64,000 nt of DNA, from assembly GCA_950295325.1 (NCBI GenBank), contig OX485803.1, forward strand, positions 498,001 through 562,000, given 5' to 3'. The DNA comes from Polytrichum commune. Lineage: Eukaryota; Streptophyta; Polytrichopsida; Polytrichales; Polytrichaceae. The first letter of the stretch is position 1. Every line of letters begins with the position of its first letter. Positions 1 through 11,300 of the stretch are shown here, in pieces. The notes beneath the pieces are model-generated. The model did not search any database and had not been told where the DNA came from. It saw nothing but the letters and a program-made list of their open reading frames with translations. The translations under genes and the position numbers were made by a program.

Positions 1-438
1 TTTACAATCATGAATCCAGCCTCGTCTCTTACATACGTAGGGTTGCCCCGGTTGTCATATTGCTTCATCCACTCACACCTAAAAAGTATGACAGGTGTAC
101 GAAGTGGCCCATAGTTCAATTTTAGTATATCCTTTAGTACTCCCACATAGTTCAATGTCACCTCCTCCGAACCCACGGAAGGCATGTGAAACACAGAGGC
201 AACACCGCTGTCATAAGTTTTTAGCATCCTGGATTGTTGGTCCTCCACCCGAAAGTGGTTTCCATAGGCCTTCATCCTCGTATATCGTGTGGCTAACTGT
301 GACGGTCTGCTGCACAATAGAACCCTGTCCATGTCATCCTCATCGTTCGGGTCAATAGGGTGATTGTGTACTACGTCTTTAATCCAATTCTCAAATGGGG
401 ACATGTTGGGGTTTTGTAGCTGTTCCTCTTTCCATTGC
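1..438 (-). CDS. CACTA transposase, DUF4216 exon (partial, runs off the window)
   Basis: Third visible exon, opening at acceptor tgtgcag|GCAATGG (438); the phase joins cleanly with the previous exon's CATAG. The frame is open to the window edge. It reads MSPFENWIKDVV, then LATRYTRMKAYGNHFRV, and the DUF4216 pattern: DSGVASVF, YVGVLKDILKLNYG, a lone Cys-Glu-Trp (FRCEW) and DEAGFMIV. DUF4216 commonly follows DUF4218 in plant CACTA TNP2 proteins, so this continues the same transposase. The C-terminus and stop lie to the left of base 1. Confidence 0.85.
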
Positions 439-790
439 CTGCACATCCAACTAGTCAAATATTAGTCGTTCACTAGTCATTCACTACTCTTTCACCTCGT
501 CAGACAGTAGTCATTCACTAGTCATTCACTATTCACTACTCGTCCACATGCTCAGAGAGTAGTCATTCGCTAGTCATCCACTACTCATCCACCTGGTCAG
601 ACACTAGTCATTCACTAGTCATTCATCACTCACTACTCGTCCACCTGGTCAGACAGTAGTCATTCACTAGTTATTCACTATTCATCCACCTGGTCAGATA
701 GTAGCCTTTCCCAATGGCGATCATGTTTAGGAAAACAACAGGGCACACTGAGACATGAACGTGCAATCACAAATACATAATCATGCTCAC
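439..790 (-). repeat. Intron with dense 'tagtcattcactagtc' short repeats
   Basis: The intron between the DUF4218 and DUF4216 exons is almost filled, from about 455 to 705, by near-tandem copies of TAGTCATTCACTAGTCATT and variants with 'caccTGGTCAGACAGTAG'. The same word recurs at 4065-4200, 4970-5090, 9275-9440, 13585-13660, 14905-15030 and 15640-16020. CACTA elements carry short subterminal repeats that the TNPA-type protein binds. Copies inside introns suggest the motif spread through the whole element. Confidence 0.8.
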
Positions 791-1721
791 CTATGCCAAG
801 GTGCCATGAGGGATAAATTGGTCAAAGCATATTGGTGGGCAACATCTCTCAATATTGGTGTCATCAAGTACTTTGTTCCTGCCCCTTCTAGCACCTCCTC
901 TGCATCTCCGTACTCCTCCTCTGCATCTCCGTACTCCTTATCTGCATCCCCGTACTCCTCATCTGCATCCCAAACTCGACGGTCAACCACTTCAAACTTG
1001 TGGAAATATTCCGTGATGAAACCTAGGCATTCATCCCTCGCATAACCCTCTGCCATGCTTGCTTCCGGTCTTGCCATGTTCCGAACATAATGCTTTAATG
1101 TCTTTCAATAGGATACATCCACCTTGTGGAGACAGGACCACATATATCCAATTCATCGACTAGGTGATATAGTAAATGCGTCATAATGTCAAAAAAAGAC
1201 GGAGGGAAATGAATCTCCAGAAGTGCCATGCTCCGTGCAACGTCCGCCTGTAGAGCTTCAAATTCCATTGGGTTCCAAACACTGTCACATATCCTTCGGA
1301 ACACTTTCGAAATCCTCATCACCGCCATTCGTGGACCAGGTTGTAAAAGACCTCTTAAGGCTAGCGGCATGATTTGCTGCATAAGCACATGGTAGTCATG
1401 TGACTTTAAACCCCCATACGTCCTCTTCCGTATATATTGAGCCATGTTGGAAACATGTCCTGATGGTGTCTTCAAGTTCTCGATAACACTAGAAAACACT
1501 TCGAACTCTTCGCTTGTCAACACATATGGGGCCGCCGGTTTCAACATTTTGCCATTTTTCTTTGGGTGGGGAGTGAGCCACAAATGCGGCCTTATGCCTC
1601 TGCGTTGCAAGTCCCGACGGACCTTTACGGTGTCCTTATGTCCAGTGACGGTCTTCAAAATGTTCTTTGAAAAGTTTTGCTCACAATGCATAACATCCAG
1701 CGTGTATCGTATGAGCAGATC
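791..1721 (-). CDS. CACTA transposase TNP2, DUF4218 exon (one frameshift)
   Basis: Second visible exon, from acceptor ggcag|GATCTG at 1721 to donor CATAG|GTGAGC at 791/790. It encodes the end of TNP2 (LDVMHCEQNFSKNIL) and DUF4218 (LKSHDYHVLMQQIMP, HFPPSFFDIMTHLLYHL, GPVSTRWMYPIER). After MYPIERH the frame meets TAA at about 1095. The continuing family sequence (KHYVRNMARPEASMAEGY, FITEYFHKFEV) lies one frame over from about 1090, so a one-base deletion or sequencing error breaks the gene here. Near the end is an acidic repeat of DAEEEYG/DADKEYG units (about 910-970). The family match is strong; activity of this copy is doubtful. Confidence 0.88.
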
Positions 1722-2223
1722 CTGCCAATATAGTCATATATTGGTTAGTTAAAGGGACATGTAAATACGACTGTGATTATGACTGTCATTACGACTATGA
1801 TTGCGACTGTGATGGCGACTGTGATTATATAGTTCATATATGTCGGTGATGGCTACAATGACTAGTAGTTTTGTGTCATTCTGGACGTATTGTAATGCAC
1901 ACATGGTATTAATGGATGGGAGGCAGGAGCCTATACTCTTTACTATACTGCCACGTGACCATTCCTATAGTTCTTTTGTAGTCATTTCCATTTGTTGAAC
2001 ATGTCGTGTTCCAGACGTGCAGTACGCTAGGTTTAAGCATGTGGCCATGTGTATCCTAAACGACTATTCCGTTACTAGTCAATAACTACAGCCTGGTGAC
2101 ACGTGCACATGTTTATGCCATATGTGACCACATTGAGTCGTTCTTTACTCTTTCTTTAGTTGGACATGTCGTTGCATGTGAGGATACATGCAATAATCAA
2201 GTCAAAGCAGTTGGATCATTTAC
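1722..2223 (-). other. Intron of the TNP2 gene
   Basis: GT-AG intron (GTAAAT...GGCAG) between the TNP2 core exon and the DUF4218 exon. It contains a 'gactgtgattatgactgtcattacgac' simple repeat (about 1770-1820). No other gene is visible in it. Confidence 0.75.
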
Positions 2224-3966
2224 CTTCCAATAAGGCAGGTTGTGTAAAATGCTCCTCCTTTTCACACCATGTGTTTTCGAAGGGTCTCCAGCGGAGCCTT
2301 CTTTGTTCCCTTCATCCAACCAGGTTTGATACTCGGAGGCTCGTGCCACTTGCTCACCTGCGGTAACCACATTGGGCTTACCTCGAACTTCCATACGTCC
2401 ATTGAAGTGGTCCTTCATTTCCGGCGACCTCCACGGATCGTCATGTGCAAGCCACCTCCTTGTGTCTGTATAGGTTTGCTTTCCAAGTTCGATAGAATGT
2501 TCACCTTTAAAATGTGGCCCACACACAGGACAAGCCGCATAGCCCTGATGTGCAACACCTGCAACTGTCCCATAACCGGGAAAATCGTGTATGGTCCATA
2601 GCAATACTGCTCTAAGTTTGAAAGCCTTTGACCCCACCGCTTTCAGCACGTCATAGGCACCCACACCCTTCCATAATTGGATCAACTCCTCTACCAATGG
2701 TTCCAAGTACACATCAAAGAATTGAGATGTTACAGACTGTTTTCCTAGGATTAGCAATGCCAACATTATGAAAAATTTCTTCGTAGTCAACCATGGGGGT
2801 ATGTTGTAATTCAATAACATTACCGGCCATGTACTCCAACTTGTACGTTGCAACTTGAAAGGGTTGACTCCATCGGCTGCCATTCCTAAGTGAATGTTAC
2901 GGTTTTCTTGGCCAAAACTGGAATCTACATTTTCATGTACATGTTTCCATGCCTTTGAATCACAAGGATGTCTTACCAATCCATCTGTGCTTGTGTTCTT
3001 TGCATGCCACACCATGAGTTCAGATATTGTGGGTGTACGGAACATACGTCTTAGTCTTGGAATAATGGGAAACTGTCTAAGTACTTTCCAAGGCCTTTGT
3101 TTTTTGGCCTCGTCTTTGTAACGTGGTTTCTTACACTTTGGACAATGAGTTGCACCTTCATATTGCCCTCTAAATAATACACAACCTGCTTGGCATGCAT
3201 GAATTGTATTGTAATTCAATCCTAATTTGCGAATCAAGCCTTTTGCAGCATGAAGGTTTTTGGGTAGCATATTCTCACTGGGTAGTAGGTGTTCTCGGAA
3301 GAGGGTGAATAGCTGGTCTGCAAACTTGTTGCTTACACCATGGATCGTACACAAAGTCATTATCAATATCGTGGCGGCCAACACCGAAGATTTGGCTCCA
3401 TGGTACAACTCCCCAATTGCTTCTTCCAACTCGTGTGGATCACCATAATTGTCTTCCTCTGCAATGCCACCTCCATTTTCCCCCAAAGGCTCGTCCTCTG
3501 ACTCATCGTCAGAAAACGTCTCTTCATCATTGGCCAGCTCATCGATAACTGTGAAGGCACCCATTACTATGTCCTCAAACTTTTCTTCCACTGCAGAGGG
3601 GGGGGCTGGTGCCTCATCATTTTCTTGGAATGCTTCCTCTACCATCGCGTGCATATCCAACCCTTCGTCAATGTGTCTGTCATGTGGTCTTGGGGGTCTC
3701 CTAAACTCCTCTTCCCACTCCTCATCGGAGCCGTCCCTCTCTCCATGCCCCCTCCACACTCTGAAGCTGGGTTCCCTCCCATTTCTGATTAGATGGTCCT
3801 TTACTTTTGCAATGTAAAGTTGACATCGTCCTTTACATTTGCAGCATGGGCAGTGAATTCGTTTCAGGTTATACAATGAGGCCCTCTCTCGCTCCCTCCT
3901 CCACAGACGGTCGTCGCGATGTTGTTGCCGTCTCCTATCATTCAGAGGGAGCCTTCCTCCGTCCAT
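2224..3966 (-). CDS. CACTA transposase TNP2, N-terminal exon
   Basis: Main exon of the TNP2-type transposase that cuts and moves the CACTA element. The N-terminal part has the transposase-associated zinc-binding pattern (CPCCKCKGRC, then DHLIRNG). An acidic linker follows, then the TNP2 core with CPKCKKPRY, HLGMAADGVNPF, NYNIPPW and the CPVCG motif. The reading frame stays open to 3993, but the first ATG (MDGGRLPLN) lies at 3966, just inside a good acceptor (cttgtgcag), so an upstream non-coding or coding exon is possible. The exon ends at 2224 in a consensus donor (AAG|GTAAAT) after NLPYWK. The next exon (1721 down) starts DLLIRYTLDVMHCE, which restores the family's typical 'LPYWKDLL..LDVMH' block in phase 0. 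Confidence 0.9.
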
Positions 3967-5354
3967 GTGCCCTGCAAGCTTGCCACTCTGCACAAGTTAA
4001 TGACTTTAATGTGTGGTCTCTAAACAGTGTTCCTTGCACTCATTCAATGGTGGTTCATCTGTCATTAATTGGTCGTTCACTAGTCACATACTAGTCGTTC
4101 ACGTGTACGCAGACAACATTCAACATGAACTGATCATTCACTAGTCATTCAGAAGTCATTCAGGTGCCATTCACTAGTCGTTCACTAGTCACTAACCTTG
4201 AATTTAAAGTAAGAGTGCGAATTTCAAATAAGCGGGAGTTTGGGGAATAAATAGTTCACATTCACAACTTCAGGAAGATGAGTGGTCATACTACAGGAAG
4301 CTCATGAAATATATCTCAAATCAGCGATGAAAACCTGATCGACATCAACACGTAACCATGCAGATTTGAAAACACTAGGATCTCAAGTGGTTTTGCTCAA
4401 AAATTGCATTACGTGAGTCCACACTACTCAAGAGTGAGCAAGAGCTGAGTGTTTATTTATTTTAGCCTACCTAGGACAAAGGCTACAATTAGGAACATGA
4501 CATAGAATGACTGACTAGCTACCTAAGGTACAGTGGGTGTTAAGTGGTTCAGTTAGATAAACATACTTTAAGTGTTTTTTACCATTAGTTGAACCAAACC
4601 AATCAGACCAGAGACAGAGCTTGTCAAAATTATCGGAGTCCTCATCCAGAATGCAAGCTTATTTTCACTTGAAGGTCCCAAGATGTTAAATAAAACAAGA
4701 CACAATTTTATTGCTCTAAAGCAGCAGATAGTATTGTCCACAGTTACCAAAGAGACCTGAAAAGGTTGCAATTCCAAATCACAGAAATGAAGCCTACTTT
4801 GTACACTGTGGGAAGCCAAGACCATGTTAGACTACCCTCATAATAGAGCCAAATGATCCTCCAAAGACTAAAGATGGCTATGCACATGTCTTAGGCCATA
4901 GATGTAAGTCATGGGTACCTACATATTTCATGAGCTCGTAAATGCTACTGTGATCAAGGGTTCGAATGTCACTAGTCATTCGCTAATCATAAACTAGTCA
5001 GTGTTAAGTAATTTAGTAGTCATTCACTAGTCAAAAAACATTTACTCGCCAGTCGGACGAAAGTCGCTATCTAGTCATTAATTAGTCGTTCTTCAAATTT
5101 GAACAATCTACGTATTCAAACCCTAGCGCCTGGAATTGTATCCGTTAGGTCCCCGTCCCTAAATACCTTGCCGACCATGGCCATGGCGTATTACACGTAT
5201 GGGCTGAAGGGAAAGGGCTCCAAGACTCAAGTGCAATCGAGAGCACATTGTGTAGTATCGCCTGGGAGGTAGAATGGGTGACTAACATTTTTGACGTATG
5301 TGTACAAAGTATAGAGGTAGTGAGTGTGAATCTGTCCACTTAAGCGCAAAAGGT
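3967..5354. promoter_or_regulatory. Divergent intergenic region between the two CACTA genes
   Basis: About 1.4 kb separates the minus-strand transposase start from the plus-strand gene start. It has two clusters of 'agtcattcactagtc' repeats (4065-4205 and 4970-5095) and no recognisable ORF. It would have to hold both promoters if the two genes are transcribed divergently; I see no convincing TATA box to assign. Confidence 0.4.
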
Positions 5355-8300
5355 ATGGAAGAGGACAATGGGGACCCGGATTGTAGGTGCCCCTACGAGC
5401 AGGAACGCGACAAGCGAGTTGCGAAAATCAAGGAGCTAATGAAGCCCATGGAAGAAGCGGCAGCGAGTTTGTAAGTGTTTCTTACCACAGTAATTTGTTG
5501 ATAGTTAGGAGCCGATTGTGCCGAAATGGGGGTCGAAATTGTCTGCCACCTGTGGGCGCCACCACAGCCGGCGATGCTCCATCCACAGGGTCAGCAGATG
5601 CTCCGCGGCCGGCCGATTCCGCAAAGTCGGGGTTAGGTATATTCTGGGGTTTTTGGAGCTTTGTGGAGGATGTAGACTAAGTCACATGGGGCATGGGGCA
5701 CGTGGCGAGATCGCAGCCATGCATCTGGACGGTTCAGATGGAGTCCACTACTTTGTGGCTCCCTAGGGGTCCCAGTGTGTAGTCGATTTTGGCCCCTCAT
5801 TCTTCAAGTTGGGGTTTCGAAAACGCTCTGTGGGTCTCAACACTAGTCGGGAGCGCACATCACGTGGTCTTTGTCTATCCTTGCGGTCGTCGGTTCTAGT
5901 ACACTTCGCCCCTACTACCTATCTCCCTTTCTGTGTTATTCTTGTTTGCACTCTGAATGTGTGCGGTATTGTGAATGAATATGGGGTTTAGGGTTCAGGT
6001 TGTGCATCTTACACCCCTTAAGCTTGATGCTATGTGTTGTTGTGAGTTAGGGTTAGTTATTTATCTGATTTAGGGTGTGATGCCATGTAAAATTATGTGA
6101 CCAATGCTGAGAGTCAATGATTTTGTGAGTGATGCTAAGTTGCTCTAGGAAGTGAGTTTGTGTTGCTAGTCAGAAGTGAATCTTATGGCTCTGATGTGGA
6201 TTTTCATATTGACAAAGGATCTGCTTGGTTAGTAGGTCAATAAGTGTGTGTTTGGGGTGGAGGGTCAACAAATGTTATGTAAGTCAACTAATGTGTGTGG
6301 TGAGGGTTTCATAAAGATCGCCAGCACTTGAGTATGTCCAAGTAGGTGTTTCGAACATGGATCTGGGCACTCTCAATCTGTATACACAAAGAGTGAGCAT
6401 ATGATATCAGGTTAGTAGTAATGATCCTGAGGGACTCAAGAAGGTGTCTACACTTTCTACTATTGTTGAAGGAACAACCTGATCCTAAACCCTAATGCGG
6501 AGATAACTAATGCCCAACCACTAAGTCCTCACTAATGCCTAAACCCTAAGTCCTCACTAATCTCATTCATTAATAATGGATGTGAGTTTGTGAACTCTAA
6601 ATCAGTTAGATAAAGGCATGGCTTACATTACAGATTTGTGAAGAGTATTTTCTTTAATAACCATTGCACATCATATCTGTTTGAAGAAACACGGCTGAAC
6701 GACTATTGTGTTTTTCCATTTTGGAGAATGGGCTATGATGTCTTTACCTTCACAATCATTGGGTTCAAGAATCAGTTAGAAAAGGCATGACTTGGTTTAC
6801 AGATTTCGGGTGAGTACTTGGTGTGTGGTGGTTTTTTGAGTGTCATTTGTAGTTACTAAACATGTTGAAAGTAAAAGTTTACTGGCCTCTAGTAACACTG
6901 TCAAATGTCGTTTATAGCAAAGAGATTGGACGGATATAAAAACTATATCTTGGGTCAGCTGTGGACTGATAGGGGTCCCTGATTACATACACCAGTCATC
7001 TTTAACAACATGGCATTCTTAAGTGGTGTAGTGGGTGGTGACCCTAGATAAGCATCTTGCAAAGTTCACACTTTGTGAGATTCCTCTTGTCAAGTTAATT
7101 GAGTTGAATATTGATAGATGGGAGAACTTGAAGGCTTTGTCCGAAGAAAGGTAGCATCAGGGGTCTCGACTAATGAGAGTTTTTGTTACTTGCCAATGTT
7201 TGGCATTCATGTAATCAAGTACCTTGATGCTTGGATTTTATTATGAAGCTAGAATAGAAAGAGTAAGTCCTTGCACATGCTTAAGAATGTTGAGAACCCA
7301 CTTGTTGTAAACATGACTGCATCTTTGTCAATTGCCTATAGTCATGTTTGTTCATTTTAAAATGGATCCTTGATATGTGGATCATGTTTATAATTCTCAA
7401 ACCTTGTTCAGTAATGGAAGTGTGGTTTTTAGGGAGTCTGAAAATGTAGTTACTGGGAGTCTCAGTTGTAATGCTATAATTTTTGGTTGAAACCGGTCTT
7501 TAGATTCCAAACTTGTGCAGTGTGTAGACCCTTAGAATGAAAGGTGCTCCTAAATTACAACTTGAAACCTAAATTGTTGGTTAGGTTAATTCTGAGAGCT
7601 TATTTGACCTTGCTTTTAATATCTGCAAGATTTTCTTGTTAAATCCAACAACTCGAGTCTCAACTTATGAATTGAAATTGATTTGAGTCTGGGAAGCCAA
7701 AATGCTACTGGCTAAAAGATGAAGATCCTATTGTTCTCCTGTGATAATCCACTGCATGCAACTAACTACTGTATTATTGCAGCTAATATTAAAAATAGCG
7801 TGGAATGTTGATATATCAGTGTGGGGTAACTTATTGGTGCACATGTCAATATTTTTAGCATCTTGTTCTTGTATCCTTGATGCAACTCACTTGCTGGTAT
7901 TATCATACATGAGGATCTTAGCAGACTGTTCTTGTGTCATTGATTGTCATGCATCAATTTTAGTGAAACATGCAATTTTTGACAGTGTTGGATGATTTCT
8001 TGTTTTTGCACCCTCAATTTAAATTTGAGTTCCATCTTGTGCTAATCACGTGTTTCATATCGGATTAGCAGTGGGCTGGTAGGGAAAAAGAACAAGTCAA
8101 GACCCATCTACCTTAGTTGCAGTGAAGCACAGTGAGCTTCCGAGAATTGATATCTTCAAACGTGCCAATTTATGTCTGCCAATTTTTCGTTGCATAATAC
8201 AGTAGCTAGTTGCCTACAGTGGATTGATTTGGAAGATTTTTGCTTATTTCATATCCACTTATATGCTCATCTGAGAGGAAATTGTGTGGCTTCTTTAGTG

Positions 8301-11300
8301 TGTGATTCTGAAATCATTAGGATGCCATCTGATGCAAGGCCTTCTGGGCTTTGCGGTGTTCAAAACTCAAGTCATTGTTGCATGCCCTCCATTTGTGTCC
8401 ACTGCAGGCGCGAGAGCTTCAGCGCACCGAGGTCATCTTCAATCGGTTTGCGTGCGGTACCGGGGACTAGATTGCGCCGTAGCCACAGAGTGATGCGGAA
8501 AACAGGAACCTGCGAAGCCCGGGAAGATGTTCGGGACATGGTTGGGGATTCGGAATCAGCGGACACAAAGACCGAGGACGACTTCAGTCCAGGTGAGCCT
8601 CGTCAACCATGACCATGGTTTCTATAAGGCGTTATACCCATCCACAACTCCTTTATTTTTGAGTTGTGGACAACTAGAAACTGGTATCCTAAGTTATGAT
8701 ATGATATATGTAGACAAAGGCCTTCATGACTGATAGTATTGTTGGTGTTGAGTGAACTGAAATTGAGAAACATTTGCATATTTTGACTTTGCTAAACTTG
8801 GAAGATTTAGATGCACCTTATGTGCATAGACTCAACTTTTAAGAAGTAGTTGAAGTAAATGGCAATTTTTCTGCAACTTCTGTTGAAATGACAATGTGTT
8901 CTATAGTGGGACAAACCTATCTGTATATGTGTATGAGAGCTTGTGATATAGTGAACAAGAGATAGCATGTGGTACATATTATAGCAGTTTAGGTTGCCTT
9001 GTAAATCCATGTCTGTCTTTGTCTGATTTCCAATGATGGTGTAGTACATGACACTAAATGGCAAGGTGAAGCCTGAGCACTGAACTGCTAGTCACAAAAT
9101 TACTTATATGATATGTTGAATTGGATTTTGGTATGTATTGAAATGAATCCCCATTGACATGAGTTTCAATTTTTGATCCTAAATGTACGCTGGTCATATG
9201 AAGATGGTAATAGATGATTGCAACTATGCATTGACTTGTGCTATGTAGATAGCTAATCCCCTGCATACTCCATGCCGTCATTCACTAGTCAACTAGCAGT
9301 CATTCACTAGTCATGTAGCAGACCATCACTAGTTGTTTAGCAGTCATTCACTACTCAGTCAGCAGTCATTCGCTAGTCAGTCAACTCTCACTCATGGTTG
9401 CAAAGCAGTCATGAAGTAGTCATTCATAGTCACTCAAAACCCATACATTCCCTAAACCTAAGACTATCAACTGTCATATATATACAATTAACATATAATA
9501 AACAAGCGTTTGTAGCCTTCGACTAACATCCTTTCTTTGGTTGAGCACTAGAACTGATTCCTTTGGAACGACCGCCCTAAACCACGTTGCAATTTTTGAC
9601 TGAACAGGCATGGGGGATTCTAGTGGCTCCAATTTCGGTACATTTCTGCACGGTTGGACTTATCACCACGTTGCATGATCTTGATTGCCACCGCAACTGA
9701 AGCTATGTACCTGACTGTGTGCTTGGTGAGCCACTTGCAGATGAGGAAGAGGATCAAGATGTTCACTCACTACGAGGGGGCACCGAGGATCTGCCAAGGT
9801 CAAATGCTACAAAGAGGCGCAACCGGGAAATATTCAAGAGCCCAACCAAAAAGGTAATCTTCATGCCTTCATGTTGGTTTGTCTCAGAATATCTGATGTG
9901 GTAGATTCTGGATGTGAATATGTTAATAAATGCGAGGTCAGCCGGTTCTCATGTGTGTAGGATCTCGTGTAGCAAGTTGTCTAAACCCAATCCTAAAGCT
10001 ATCACCGCAATCTTCGAAATGAATTGAGTTATGATTTCATGGTGATATTGGTTTTTTGCACGAAGGCGCACCTATCCCAACCAGCTACAACAACTCCACC
10101 TCAACCAGAAGTTGCCCCTTCATCCAATCCCTCGTGGATGCAACAACCATGGATGGCGCCGCCATCCACACAGCAGCAACCGTGGATGATGGGGCAGCAG
10201 AACCCGTGGATGATGGGTCAGCAGCCCAACCCATGGATGATGCCTCCACAATATCCTGGTCCATGGATGCAGCCACAACAAGCTCCCGCGGCCCCACAAA
10301 ACGAGGGTCCCTCATTGAAGAAAGAGAGCGAGGCGAGGGCAGCAAGGAGAGCGCATAGGAAGGAAATAGAGGAGGCAGTGGATGCCCGGCGAGCTATAGG
10401 GCAGAAACCGCAGAAGGTGAGGGTCAAGGCAGGTGGAGGTATCGATGGAGGCTGCGAAGGCAAGAATGAGTTTGACGAATTACTTCGGAGCCTGGTACCT
10501 AGGATTTTGGACGTGAGTTGTGTGAAGTGGGAGGACCAATCCCCCTCAAGCATTGAGAAACTGAGGAGTGCCCTGGACAATGAGTTTGAATATTTGGGGA
10601 ACAACCTATCCGAGAGGGGATTCAAGAATGCAGTAAAGAGGCAGATGAAGACCGATAGGTCCAAAATGAAGGCATGGTTCTTGGGCGGAAAGAAAGAATG
10701 CCCGGTTTACATTGAGCCCGATCAGTGGGCACGCCTTTGTGACTATTGGTCTAAACCCGAAACGGAGCAGAAGGCAATGAGAATGGCAAATGCAAGGAGA
10801 CACGTGAAGAAACAGTCTAACGTTGGGCGGGCTGGCAAAGCTGGGAAGGAGGCTATGTTGGTATGTGTTGTGTTTAGTAGTATTTAGTACAGATTTTGTG
10901 GTGTTCATGTACATTATGTTGAGTTGGGAATGTTATGTTATGAAAGGTGGGCCATTGAAGCAGCTGATGCGCCTTGTTGACAGAGGAAGAAGAGACTGAG
11001 GAGTCCTGGGATTACTGAAATAGCAGAGGACTTGCTTGAATCAGAGCAGACAGGGGCATGCACTTCAGTAAGATCCTCTGCTTTGATGCATGCACATTTG
11101 GCAGGTTCCTGGTCAGTTATAGACAGTTAGTGCCACGATATGAATTGAATCTAATTTCTGTCATTTTGTAGTTGTTTGCAACTGCTGTTCATGTCGTTGT
11201 GTAGTTGTATTCATTGGGTTATCTATCATTGTTCAGTCATATACTGTGCGTTCAGTCATTGTCTAGTTGTGAGTTGTGTCTACGAGTTTCAGAGCCATTG

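Noticed and set aside
455-705. Regularly repeated tagtcattcactagtc, resembling a CRISPR array at first sight
   Set aside because: Copies are tandem and degenerate without unique spacers, lie in a plant transposon intron, and recur across the CACTA.
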